Shown here: positions 13,484 through 25,700 of the stretch, in pieces
Layout of the letters: each line of letters starts with the position of its first letter
Position numbering within the stretch: the stretch's first letter is position 1
Assembly: GCF_050948175.1 (NCBI RefSeq)
Contig: NC_135200.1
Coordinates: 6,997,001 to 7,061,000, forward strand
Length of the DNA: 64,000 nucleotides
Reading direction: 5' to 3'
Source of the DNA: Xylocopa sonorina
Lineage: Eukaryota; Arthropoda; Insecta; Hymenoptera; Apidae
Translations under genes and position numbers: made by a program
Notes under the pieces: generated by a model
Database searches by the model: none
Seen by the model: the letters and a program-made list of their open reading frames with translations, nothing else
Told to the model about the DNA's origin: nothing

Positions 13484-14107
13484 CCCTTTGCGCTTGGCGC
13501 TGCAACTCGAGACAATTTCGCGTGTAAAGGAATTTATATAACGATTAGCATACAGAAGTGTTATATTTTGATATATCATCTGCGTTTACATTTTGAAAAA
13601 GATAATTATCGAAACACTTACCAGGGCATTCTGAGTTGCCAGGATCTTGTGAAGACTGGACTTTATTCGCTAACGAGAGGAACAATGCGTCTAGTCGAGA
13701 AGATTCGAGGCGCTGGATTCACTGTCTATTACACTAATTTTTCTAGTTCTCACACCCGATGCGTCATCACTGTTTACACTTGCTCTGTCACCAACTTAAT
13801 CACGATCAATTCAAAATTAAACTCGCGTTAAAACTTTGAAACGAGTGGCGAAAAATTGCGCGCTAAACGTGCTCGCTACGACCGTCGAAACTGTACTAAC
13901 GCTAGACACATCGTATCCAGGACTACAGTCGTAAAGGAATTTTACGTCACAATGTCACTTTCCAACCAACAACATAAACAGCCTGAGGACCTATTCAATA
14001 CTTTGCGTCTATCAACTGAAGATAACGAAATTCAGCGTAAATACAGCCGCTCGAGTTGCCACGCGAAACATCGAGGCGAGTGAGAGTCGCCATTCGAGCG
14101 CAGAGGG
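13484..14107. mobile_element. piggyBac-type MITE, 624 bp, TTAA-flanked
   Basis: The left end reads CCCTTTGCGCTTG and the right end, read on the minus strand, CCCTCTGCGCTCG: a 13-bp terminal inverted repeat with two mismatches, flanked by TTAA on both sides. Both ends also carry ACTCGAG just inside the terminus (13505-13511; as CTCGAGT at 14050-14056). The same terminal word, TTAA flanks and ACTCGAG motif occur in the transposase-bearing element at 50818-51867, so the two belong to one family. The interior is AT-rich, and its short frames (13568-13831, 13856-14083) show no transposase similarity. I infer a non-autonomous element mobilised in trans. The right end is the more decayed, so the exact boundary is less certain there. 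Confidence 0.6.
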
Positions 14108-14111
14108 TTAA
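14108..14111. repeat. TTAA target-site copy, right side of element
   Basis: TTAA directly follows the inverted CAGAGGG terminus. With 13480-13483 it forms the expected piggyBac-type target duplication. Confidence 0.6.
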
Positions 14112-14568
14112 AGTTTCCACGAAGTCGCGTCTCTTACTTGTATCGACTCAAGAGACAGATCGGTTTAGGGTCATTACGTTTATTAATCAGAACGTTTATT
14201 GTTTGCAATTAAAGATAAAAGTTGGAAGATTGCACACGTGATAGTGTAAAAACTGTCGTCCGTTACTTGAACGAGCTCGAACGATAGAACGGAGCACGCC
14301 ACTGGGTCAAAATGCAAGCGAATGATAAACCTCGATCGAGACAGTGCGACTCCAACGTGCGAATCGCGGTGAATTATTCAGAATCACGACTTCCGTTACG
14401 TAAGAGTCGTGTAATAGCGTTTGCTGCGATCATACGAGCCTCGAGAGCGTGATTCGCCTTACGATAAGCGCAGGCGAATCGATAATCGCATTCTTATGGT
14501 TCACTGTTCGATCGCGTGCTCGTTACAAGCACCTCGGTCCTGCTCTGCAGCTAATCTCGCGTTCGTTT

Positions 14569-14591
14569 CTTTCTCGAATAGTTCGAGAAAG
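14569..14591. repeat. Perfect 10-bp inverted repeat, heat-shock-element-like
   Basis: CTTTCTCGAA and its exact reverse complement TTCGAGAAAG are separated by TAG. The arms contain alternating TTC and GAA units (TTC-2-GAA-3-TTC-2-GAA). A canonical heat-shock element has 2-base spacing throughout, and the central spacing here is 3, so it is a near match only. No downstream transcript was found. Confidence 0.35.
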
Positions 14592-16334
14592 GGTCGAACA
14601 AACAGTGGGACATAAATTAAGAACGAGAACTTGAATCAACGACTATTTCTTAGCCAATCGCTCTCTTATTTGTTTGGAGAAATTTAAGTTTCTTTAAAGA
14701 GATATATCTACAGTGTACAAATGAATGCTCGGACAGGGAAATTCCGATTTTGTCGTCGGTAAAACTGGAAATTTGTCAGCTGAGGCGATGCACGTTTACT
14801 TTAAACGACTCAAGGATCGTAACAAGGTTAAAGAAACTTGGAACGAATACTCTGACACCGATCGAAGGTGAAGAAATTCAATGAATTTAGTTATTAGCAC
14901 CATTGGCTGTTATGATGTCTTCGCGTTGCGTCACGAACGCAAAAAGTGTACGTGTGAAACGCGAAATAAATTTGCATTCCGCATGTGGAAGAACACTCGA
15001 GCGCGCTGTCGTCGAATGCAACCTGGTCGAATATCAGAGAGACACTGGAAGCATTAAATTGAATGAGTAAATCTCTGCATCAACGATAAATAATTCTCTA
15101 AATATTTTTGTTGAAATATACGACCGAATGCATCCGGGGAATCTCTGATCCCGTGTGAGGCAATCAATATTTCGGAAGCTGTGCTCTCATCTCGTAGAAA
15201 TTCAATCGATGCTTGCTTTATTCCAGACCTGTGTGATCTTTCAATTAACTCGTGCAATAAAATTTATACCAACTGTTCGCGTGTTTCTGTTCGTCTCTAC
15301 AAAGGATATAATCCTGAAATCTGAAGAAACAACGATCCATTCGATACTCTAACGAAGGCATTCATCCAGGAGGTCCTTCTTTCAGGATAAGAGAAGATTC
15401 AGTTGTGCTCCTTCGAGGTAAAGCGGAAAATTTTAATTTTCGACGCGTTACTCAAGCATTTGAAACAAAATTATAGAATTCTATGGAAGTTAACATAACG
15501 GGCGCGAAAGCTAGAAGGCGATTGCGGATAGAAATAGAGTCCTCTTTTTTTTTCTCACCAAGCAACGGAAATTTTTCATCCACGTCGCATTTGCGTATCT
15601 CTGAGATATTCGACCGTAGCCAGAACGATGTCTCGTTAGGCCAAGATCGTTTCGTTGAGCAATCCCGATGACTGAACGCCCAGTCGGTCATGACCAACGA
15701 AATCTTCCGTAATTTATGGTCTTCGTCTCGTTAGCGAAGATGGACTATCTCGTTTTTTCTTTATTTTTCTCGATTTATTAACACGACGAACGGAGCCACG
15801 TTGTACGACAGTTTCGTCTTATCGCCAACAGTTTCTGTCACGCGGCGAGGATTCTTATTTATGAAAATGAACGTCCAAATACTCGTAACGCGCGTGAGGA
15901 TATCTAGTTCTATTCAATGGATAATGGAAAGGAACAAAGGACGATCTTTTCTTCGGATCGCGAAGCCAGCTATCTAATCTCGCGATTAATTATTTTTACT
16001 CGTCACTTGTCACAACTGTCTTCGCGAACATGCCTCGTTGCCTCGTTGAATAGCTACCAACAGCTATTTATATTAAAGTCCCTCGAACTCTACCAGTAAT
16101 AGCCTGAGCGTACGAAAAACTGGAAGGCTAACCTTTTTATCGAAATCGTAGCGATACGAGGCGACCTCGGAACACTCGAAAATCTGCTACCACGCGATGG
16201 TGCAATGAAGCTTATTCAACGGTCGACACGACGGTCGTCGATTTGTTTAGGGATCCCTAGCGTTATTCCCCTAATATTCGTGAAAGAAGATAGCTTTGCT
16301 CTTGATTTAATATCACGCTTAACACGAACGACCG

Positions 16335-16352
16335 TGAGAGAGAGAGAGAGAG
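16335..16352. repeat. (GA)n microsatellite
   Basis: About nine uninterrupted GA dinucleotides. Confidence 0.9.
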
Positions 16353-16723
16353 CCTTTCTTTATCTTCCACGTTGCGCAAATTACGCCCAGCTTATTATTC
16401 GTTTCAAAACCGTGATCGTTTGTAAATACATGCTCGCGATGTTTTTCTCCATTGTGATGTTGTTTTCATTTTTACGTAACTGTATCCTTGTACCAACACG
16501 GTTCGAGTGTCTTCCTCGTAACGACGAACAATCTGTTTGCCACACTTGCGGACACTTTCTTTATCTCGGCCACACTGTTACCGAATGATCTACCGTATCA
16601 AAACAGGTTCAGGGAAACGGTGATCGGAAGATTTTGTATCGCCCACACGATAACCGTTATCGTGTACCGAATTACACCAGACTGGTAGAGAACTATTTTC
16701 TTCGACAGACACTCCAATTCCTT

Positions 16724-17007
16724 CTCGTCTCGCTCTTCTTCGTAGAACGATTAAAATTGATTTATTTCTTAGATTTTAAAATTTAATCAAACATAGAATA
16801 TTGGAAGTATAGGGTCAGCAGTGTCGAATAATTATTTTAATTACAGTTTTCAAAGACAGATCCTCCTCGTCTCACTCTTCTTCGTAGAACGAATAAAATT
16901 GATTCGTTTCTTAGATTTTAAAATTTAATCAAACATAGAATATTGGAAGTATAGGGTCAGCAGTATCGAATAATTATTTTAATTACAGTTTTGGAAGACA
17001 GATCAAC
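16724..17007. repeat. 142-bp tandem duplication, two copies
   Basis: Copy 1 begins CTCGTCTCGCTCTTCTTC at 16724 and copy 2 begins CTCGTCTCACTCTTCTTC at 16866, a period of 142 bases. The copies share the internal ATTTTAAAAT palindrome and the word GAATATTGGAAGTATAGGG. I count about seven substitutions over roughly 138 aligned bases (about 95% identity) and no indels. The unit is AT-rich and CpG-poor relative to its surroundings. It is probably a recent segmental tandem duplication or the start of a minisatellite. No coding potential is visible. Confidence 0.9.
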
Positions 17008-20000
17008 AAGATTCGAAGAAAACTACTGTGATCGATGTTAGAGGCTTTATATTTCCGTTTCTATTCGGTCCACAGAGAAAAGCTTGGATCCGAAACTGGC
17101 GCGATACAAAGTGAACCCCGGTATCGATCCTTCGAGCGCACTCGCGCGCGAGCAAAGGTAGAGGCACAGGTGAAACGAAGGTAACCAAACATTCCTATCA
17201 CGTTTCTAATTGTAACGTTCGAACGGGCCGGATTAACGAAACGATCGGCCCCCGTTGGATTAACGAACGCGCGCCTATATTTTAATGAGCGGACACCAGC
17301 GCGCTGCAATCTGCGCGGTACACGAGAACGTTATTAATTGTCATTCGTCCCGGTCGAATGTTGTCCGCTTCGGGATGTCAGCCGTTTTAGTTGCGTAATT
17401 GTCACGCAACAGGGAAACGAAGAGCGAAATTACGTAAGTTACGCGATCGAAGAAAGAGAAGCGAAACCGTGACTTAACGCAACGACGTTCGATAATGTCG
17501 CTTCGTAAACAGTCACCTAGAGTTGCGCGTTGTCACCCCGTATAGACCAAGAGTCACGTTTCTATCTCTGTTGGTAGATGCAAAAAATGCACGATAAACA
17601 GGAGCTAAGAACCTTTTTAACACAAATGTATTATCTATTTCATGTTTAACATCTGTCTTCGTTTCTCGCGACAGAATCGAGTAGAGCTTCTCTAACTAAT
17701 TTTCCAAAGCGTTCACAGTATTGATGAGGGGAAAGATGCCTAAGTCAACAATACTGTAGTCGACTGTTACTCCGTATTTTAGCTTGGAAGCTTGATAACA
17801 CGTCGCAGAGATCGCTGCTATTCTGTATTAAACCAGATTTTCGCCCACGTCGAATAGATGAAGCACGGAATTCGTTATCGTCTGTGTGGTTCATGAATGG
17901 CCAGGCATAATCGCGGCTGAGACGCATCCCGTGCCAGTCCGTACGAGCGATACGCACGTGCGTGGCTGCAACGCCACGCTGGTGCATTTAACGCTGGTGG
18001 CATTGCGCTGCACTTGAGGCCGCGCAATGGCCGCATTATGCAATCGCGGCGAGCGGACTGGACGGTATCACGGACCGAAAATTGCCGCGATACGAGTTCT
18101 GCTAACGGCGAGCACCAATCGTACGTAACCGTAGGATTGATTCGTGGTCGTTTAAAGATACAAAGTCTGGAGGACTTACGACGATATTCTACGAGCGACA
18201 ACACAGAGTTGAAACAGCGAGAGTTTGTTTCGAAGATTAATAAGGTTATGCATACGTTAACCGCAAAATTGGAACTTTTCATATTGCGTAATTATCGAAG
18301 CGATGCGACGTGTGTATCTGGTCGACGCTTACGTCAAAGACTCGCGTTCCACATGCGTCGAAGTAGTGGACGTAGACGCTGGATAAATAAAGAAAATTCC
18401 TCGTCTTTGCGTGTTAGACGAAACGACTTTAGCCGCGACCAAAACTTTCTAATTGATTCCCAAACACGCGAATGCCTCGGTTTCGCGACGCTAACAGTTC
18501 GTAACTAGTTCCTAATTCGACTTTGCGCGTCGAACTCGGTCCCGACACTACCGATACCTCGATCGCGCCATCGACGCAAGAATCGCGTTACCGCCGCCGC
18601 GTCGAAACGCGTCGATTTACATTCGCACATGGAAATCAAATCTCGTCGTTGTTAGTGGTCAACCTGGAAAACGTCCCTGTCGAACGCTTAACAAATGGCC
18701 GCGGTAACGACCGCGCTGATAACTGAAAAAAATGGCCACGAACCAGGCTCTACGAAAGCTTCGATATCGACGACAGCGTATTTCGCGCGGCAATGGCATT
18801 TGATCGAGCAATGGTAAGTTCAAGATCGCCGCGAAACGGACAAGTTTCAAGTTTCGCGATGGGTGGGCGTTCGTACCAATGAAATATCGCGTGGTATTAG
18901 GTGTAAATCCGTAATGCAAATCGCGATCCTCTAACGAACGTCGGGCGTCGGAAGAATTCAGGTTTTGCAACCGCCTCGCGGACACACGACGGAGTTTACC
19001 TGTTGATGTGCCACTGACCACGCGCCTCGAATGCCATTCTGTTGGTTTTTTCAAACACGTTGCGCGATGATGAATGGGCGGCTCGCGCGAGTGGAATGCC
19101 ACTTTGGAGGATCGTTTGATATTTGCGATACCGACAGGCGTGGCGTTCCGACATACCTCGTGGATGTTGGGAGAAGGTGGTCCCATGGTCTGCAAGGTTA
19201 CTATGCCTGCCGTAGTGAAAGCGGATTCGCTTCTTAACGTCTCTATCTAACAGCGGCGTCTAGTTCTGTAAGCTTTCCTGCGTTAGAAGAAAAAGGAAGG
19301 AGAAGGAAGAAACTTATGTTTCACCAAAGGTTGAATATTAATTTTGAAAAATGATAAAGGAGCAGGTTGAACGATCGTCGATTCGAATTGAAAGGGGAAT
19401 CGCCAAATCTGAATTTCGTGGAATACTCTGAAGCAAGTTAGACGGCTAGCATCGCCGATGATTCTCGCAAGATCAGTGGCAAAAGTATCGCAGCGTCGAA
19501 ACGGGCAAAAAAACTGTTGAATAAATATTCCCGCGGCATGTCGCATTTCTTTCGCAACGGGGTTAATTACGCTGGCAAGAAGTCGACGTGTGTAGATCAA
19601 TTTCGCTACGGAAAATCGAGCGAACGCGGAAACGAAGCGAGCGAGGAAACGTCGATCGTTCTACGCAACGAAAGCCGAGTAACTGCGCGAAGCCGGAGGA
19701 AATATTAACGAGGAGGAAATACCGTTTCCCGTGGCGTAATTAGCGAGATAAAAGTGCCAGGCGACAGTGCGAGCGAAGGGAAAGGAGGAAAGCAGGGAAA
19801 ACGCGGAGAAGAACGACCCAGCCGACTTCCATTCCATTCCGTTTCATTCCGCGCGCGTTTGTCGATAGACTTATCGCTCGTCTTCTTGGAAGCTCCTCGT
19901 TTGCAATTTAAAACAGTTCTGGTAACCAGTTCATTTCAGTTTTTCGTCGCGATTAATGTATCGTTTGATGGACAACGTTTGTCAGCTTGTTCCGCGTTAG

Positions 20001-22362
20001 TTATTGCCGGCGTAGTAGAATTATTATCTTCTAACTACCCTCTATTTAATTCCTTCCTTAAAAGAACCTCTCGCTTGCAATAATGAAATACGAATTAACG
20101 AGTTAAACACTCTAACGTAATTGATTACTTAATTCAAGCGCAAGATTTATCGATCTCCTATAATATCTCACGAACAACATCAGTTCTAATCTATAAAAAA
20201 TAAATTGGTTCGTAAAGATGAAATTGTTACAAGACAAATGAATTGACGGAGAGGTAAGAACGTGCCACGATGACCGTGATCTCGCGATGACCATGACCGA
20301 GCGACACGTGTGTACGCGCGACACGAGCACCAAAATGGCCGAAACCTTCGTCTCTGAAGACAGGCGGGGCGAAGTCGGACGGAAGATCTCTTCCACTCCG
20401 CGAGGCAAATTAGAACTTGGTCAGTTTTGATCGATGAACCTTTATGGCGATAAAATTTGCCGCGGTACAGCGAGTTCGTTTGTCGTAGTTCACTTATACG
20501 GTTACAAGGTTCAGCCGTGATGGATGACTCGTTCACGGTCGTTACGTCGGACTTTGGATTCCGTTTATTTTGTAACAGTACTTGTCTCGTTTGTTTCCAC
20601 GTTCTGCCGCGTTCTTGTTTTTATTGTTCCACGCGCGATGCATCAACCAATTTATCTTCTTTTTCTAGCCCTCGGAGAATAATACGCTGTTACTTCCTCT
20701 TGTTTTTCACCCGAGAGTTTCTCCCGTCGGTGCAGGCTTCTTCTAATTCCCCGCGTCTGCATTCGTAACAGGCCGGTTCCGTGCGATTAGAACTATCCGT
20801 GCATACATAGATTTGCATCGGAGCAGACGCGCTTTAGAGTGAAAAATTCTACGTCGAACTTTCGAGTTGTTCGAACGTCCATCGGGGACGCGGTATGAAT
20901 TATTGAAGTTTCCTCACGCGCAGCCAATAAATCAATTTGAAAATCTCTATGGACGGTCTCTACCTTGAATACGACGACGATGCTCGACGAGATAAACTGA
21001 AATCGAAATAACGCGTCCACGTAGAACCGGAGCTACTTTCGACATTTGCATCACAATCTTCGCGCTGCGTGGATTCTTCGGTGGCGCACGTTCCACACGC
21101 GGGATGCTAACAGGATTAGCGATTCAAAATGATCCCAGAAAACGGACGAGGAGGCTCGTTCGTTCACGAGTGAACAGTTAAGCGAGAATGACACGTTGCC
21201 CCGGGATGAATAAATATTCCTTTGACGTGCACCGTGTTTACCATTCGAAATACCATTTTGTTCACGCTTGCACGGTTCGTTGCGAAATCGACTGTTTGGG
21301 GGGGGCCGACACGGCGGGCTGCCGTCGGTTTTTGGCGATCGATTATGCATAATTCCCTCGCGTTCGCCAGAAAACTCCAGCCGGACCAATGTTTACGTAA
21401 GGGATCTCGAAAAAAGCTGTAGATCGTGGACCAGAAACTGTTTGCCAATCCCACGAGCTGTAATCGGGATGCAAAAGTTGATATCCGACTTTCATTCGCA
21501 GGAGCAGAATCGCTCGTGCGATTCTGGCGTTCGCAATTAGACTGATCAAAAAGACCACGATTATTCGCGCGAGCGTAACATTTTTTTATTTCACGTCTTC
21601 TTTGCTTCTCAAATTTCACTGTATTCGACAGTGACTCGCACCGATGAAACGAAGGGGCCGCGCGTTGAGCCGCGCAGACATTTTTCGCTGTCGTTGCTTC
21701 TTCCCTCGAATCCGCGGTATTCTGCATGGATCCACGGAGCGGCGTCGTCGCGACGACGCGCGTTCCCGCGGGGCCATTCTTTCGCACGTTTTTCACCGGC
21801 AAAGCCAGCGGAAAGCAGAGAATGGGGAGTCCACGCGCAAGCGCCGCCTTTCTCGATAGATTTATGTAACGCGTGACAGTCGGGTCGCAGAAGAAAAGGG
21901 AGCCTCGAAACCGTTTTCTGCAACGGTAAAAATGTCGATTATGACAGCGGTGAATTCGTGGCGCCCGCGTCGTTCATCTATACGTACAACCACCGCGTTC
22001 GACTAGACTCCTCGGTTTATTGTCCCGCGGTCGTCCTCGCGGAAGTACCGCGCTTCGAAGACGTACTCTGCGACCGGGTGAGAAGAACAGAGAAGAAAAG
22101 AAAACTAATAAAAAGCTACGAATCCAACGCTCGACGATCCGCTTCTAATATCTCGAATTAAACCAGACGACGGTTATCCAAGGGAATAGAAATAAAACGT
22201 AACTGATGTAACAGCTTTCCCTGGATTCAGAAGAATTTCTACGCTCGCAATTTGTTCGAGGCGACCACCAGAGGAGACGCAGCACCTTGTCTGACTTTCA
22301 CGGTGCTCGTACCACTTCCCGCGTCTCTCACGATGGAGCAAGAGGGAAGGAAGCTCCGTTAC
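17008..22362. other. Non-coding stretch, no supported gene
   Basis: CpG-rich and AT-rich blocks alternate. The longest frames (18014-18508 plus, 164 codons; 18659-19195 minus, 178; 21164-21802 minus, 212) encode Arg/Ser-rich sequence without a recognisable fold, and several overlap on opposite strands. I treat them as chance openings. No RNA gene or transposon end was seen. Confidence 0.55.
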
Positions 22363-22422
22363 CGGGAGCAGCAGGCGGGACACGTGGACCTTGAGCGCGT
22401 GGACTCGCGCTGCGGCACGGCC
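22363..22422 (-). CDS. Candidate short internal exon (60 nt, 20 codons), unidentified
   Basis: Read on the minus strand, a good acceptor (GTTCCTGTTTGCGGCTCAG) ends at 22423 and is followed by 60 bases open in frame and a donor CCCG|GTAACG (GT at 22362-22361). The peptide contains the stretch ARVHALKVHVSRLLLP, alternating hydrophobic residues as in a beta strand. Third codon positions are nearly all G or C, and the length is a multiple of three. An Ig-superfamily N-terminal strand is conceivable, but no cysteine, tryptophan or flanking exon supports it. A chance splice-site pair in GC-rich DNA is the main alternative. Confidence 0.18.
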
Positions 22423-22753
22423 CTGAGCCGCAAACAGGAACACGACGATTATCCGGCAAATGAATGAAATCGAGTGAACCGGTTTCGCTCGCTCGTACGT
22501 ACGCGCGTTCCGGCTGCCTCCGGCACGGTCTACGCTGCGGATCCGCCTTAAACCAGATCCAGTTCCATCCGTGAATGGACGCGACGCGCCGCGCGGCGTG
22601 GCAGGCTCGTGCTCCGCGCCGAATTACGCGCCCCGCGCCGGCTGGCTGTCGTACGATCATTAATCTGGCTGGTCACGTGGCGCCGCGTCTTATTAGTTTC
22701 GATGCGAGGCGCGTGGCGTGCGGCATTCGAATGAAAAGTTGCTGCTTCATCGA

Positions 22754-22774
22754 TCGAAGTCGAAGTCGAAGTCG
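22754..22774. repeat. (TCGAAG)n short hexamer repeat
   Basis: About three and a half copies of a 6-bp unit (TCGAAG), in frame with a Ser-Arg-Ser-Arg reading on the plus strand. There is no evidence that it is translated. Confidence 0.8.
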
Positions 22775-25700
22775 CCGTTTAAGGTCGCGTAGGGCTGTTG
22801 GCCTGGCGGGAAATTTCCAGCGCTGCGACCAATATCGAGACGGTTCCGTCGTTGCTCGAGCTGTAGTTTCTTTTTTTTATTTAACGGCACAGTGGACGTT
22901 GATTAGGGATCGGTTGCGAGACTAACGTTACACTTTGATCGCGCTTCGAACGTGCAAATTAGTTTCTTTTCCCCAACGGTGGACGTTATAAGGAATTGCG
23001 ATACTCAGCGATACTTTGCTTACGGACAATTCGTATCGTTGGTCGCGATAAAGTTACAGCGGGTTATTTATTAGTTACCTCACGGTGACAGCTGCGCGCG
23101 AGATACGAGGCTAATTGAAATTTCAAATCTTGATAAATGACTGCTCGCGAACGGACGCTCGAAAACATCCACGGTTTTCATGTTCTGGTTGGTATTGTTG
23201 TATCGATGAAATATGGTACCTGGACACGTCTAATTTACCTGTTGTCCATTGCACTTTCGTGGCGCACGGTGGACTCGATGTTAACGTACTCGAACGATGT
23301 CTTAATTGTAACGCGAGAGCGCGGATCACGTGTAAACATTTCGATTAACCCGAATTTCAATTAACCCGAGCGAATTGAATAACGACGTACTGGATAATTA
23401 GCCAGCGAGGAGTGGATGAGATCACGTATCGTACTACGACGAATAGTCGAGGAAGAACGTAGTCAGGAAGACCAGAGCAGAATCTCGAGACACTGGGTCA
23501 CGCTTTTATTTAACTCGCAGATAACGCAGTCAATGAAATTTCTCGTAATTAATTGCATCATGCCACCGGCAGACATATGAAATCGGCTACGTAAATAGCA
23601 AAGAGAATCATCGACTCGTCTGCGAAGGAAACCACTGCGTCCTACATGTAATACGTTCTATCAGACTATTGCGTAACCCGTAATTAGTTATGCATCCGCT
23701 ACGATTTGCATTCATATTACACGTACATTTCGTGCATACAACTTGGCTCGACGAAGTCAATTGATACTCTTCTCGACTGATTTACTCGATCCAGCACCGA
23801 GTCCAGTTCGAGCGTTACAAGGAAATAAAAACGCAGAGACATTGGTTCGAGCCGCGACATCGACCAGTCAAAGTTTCTTTGTCAGCAAGAAAACAAATGT
23901 CCAAACATTCCTCGCACGCTCACGATGCCTTTCCATGGCGAAAATTTCAATCGGACTTTCACAAGAATTGCTTCATTTGCCGCTTATCTTTGGTGCCGCC
24001 GGACACGTGTAATCCAATAAAATGTCCGATAGCACCTGTCGTGGTTTACTAGGTTCCGTTCGATGGACGTGTTAGGTTGCGCAGCGCTTAAATCACAATT
24101 AATCACACGGCGGTTCGATAAATAAGCGACGCGTAGCTCATCAACGGCCGCTCGTTGAATCCGTAAACGACTGCTGTTACGAAACGGAGCATAGTGCTTC
24201 TTAACGCGTGCACGTTTGTTAATCGAACTGTTTACCGATCGGTTGCCAGCGTAGTTGCCGTGAAAAAGAGGAAAAGTTGAAATTGTTACGATCAGAGGGA
24301 AAGCGGCGAGCCCTCTCGATAGGAGGCGCGTGCACGCGCAGCACCGCCCTGCTCGTGACGTGCAATTTCACGGTCGTGGTCGGCGTGTACGGGTCGCTGA
24401 TAAAAGCGTACGCTATCGCCACCGGTACCGGCGCTTATCGCGGCGAAAAAAAAGGCCTGGACAGCCGTGGAATGACTCAATTCTGCACTTTTTTTTTTCT
24501 GCGTTCGCGAGAGTTCTTTCGCCAGGCGACGCGCCGAGACTTTCCGTTTCAGCGAATTCGATTCGCGTGCGAAACGCAAACTTTAGAGGGGGAAAAAAAA
24601 AGTGCGATCACTCCGGAGAGTGGAACGAGCAAGAGAACGCGATGGAATTCTTTATCGCTATTATTCGACGACGATTTGTAGAAAATCGCGGAGGCGAGTG
24701 GATCCGCATTCGACTAGACGCGACTAAACGATTTCCCCCCGATAAGATACGCGTATCGATCGGCGAACGCTGCTATTCCGATGTTCCATACAGCGTCTAC
24801 GTAATTTTCTCGCCATGTCATGTGGAAACATTTCCCCGCGCTGATATTTACTTTTATAACAACAGTATCGATTTTATCGCGCGACGACTAATATTATTGA
24901 ACGTCGCGCGCGGACAGAGAAAACGATCGGCTGGGATCACCGGTATTATTCCAGCGGAGCTTGGCCACGATATTAGCCATTAAATCTAATCTTATCGGCG
25001 AAACTATAGAAACACGCGTGGAGGTCTCGAGCGGAAAATTCGAACGATCGTGCCGACTGACGACTCGCTAAATTTTCCTGAACCTGATTTCGATCGTCGC
25101 GATCCCGCGCGATCGTCCCAGCCACGCATGAATATGCATACACGCGGTGAGATTATGCTCGTACGGTTACGGGCAAATATTTGACTCGAATTTACGCAAA
25201 CGTATCTTTATCGCGAAGTCGACGAGGAGTGAGGATCGCGTTCGCCGCGAAGACGAACGAAGACAGGGGAAATGGAACGCGAACTTTTCCTCGACTCATC
25301 GGTAAGGATCGCGATATCGAGAGTCTGTTTGTTCTTCGCGGATACAATCTCTGCTCGGACGATACGAGCTCCACGTCGGTTTTTTATGAGATCCATTCTC
25401 TTCGTTTAACCAGCGCGAGCTACGAGGGAATACTTCTGCCGGTTCCACGCAATCAGAATGATTGGAAACTTTTTTTTTCCTCAACGCAGGAGGATGGTTC
25501 GGAGTTGGATGGTGAAACGATCGGAGTGCCTTGAGAATAACGCGGAATGAGAGCTGAAAAAATGTTGTGCAGTGTATCTGCATCGTTCTAAACGAAGACG
25601 CACGAAATTGTTTCAATTAAACCTGTTAGTAATTAATATCGAAATCGAATTTGCGTTCGACCAAGAGAACGGAAGAAGAATTACTGCCAAGGTCGCGTTT

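Larger units (their letters stand above)
14112..16723. other. Non-coding stretch, no supported gene
   Basis: Mostly AT-rich DNA with no convincing open frame. It contains a 23-nt perfect hairpin (14569-14591) and a (GA)n microsatellite (16335-16352). The frame at 16205-16588 (+, 127 codons) spans the microsatellite and shows no recognisable domain. Confidence 0.6.

Noticed and set aside
21164..21802. 212-codon minus-strand open frame
   Set aside because: No recognisable domain, Arg/Ser-rich, overlapped by several plus-strand frames in the same CpG-rich block. Consistent with chance.
23343..23368. Two ATTAACCCGA words close together as transposon ends
   Set aside because: They are direct repeats, not inverted, and do not match the family terminus beyond TTAACCC.
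23848..23880. GGTTCGAGCC as a tRNA B box
   Set aside because: The bases flanking the TTCGAGC loop do not pair as a T stem, and no matching A box or acceptor stem was found.
24277..24440. Hydrophobic segment ALLVTCNFTVVVGVYG as a possible membrane helix exon
   Set aside because: The upstream acceptor is weak, the donor is poor, and the antisense frame is equally open and protein-like, so coding strand cannot be decided.
24330..24983. 217-codon plus-strand open frame, the longest in the window
   Set aside because: Composition is His/Arg-rich at its start and unrelated to any family I know. Frames on both strands are open across the same GC-rich block. No splice or conservation support.
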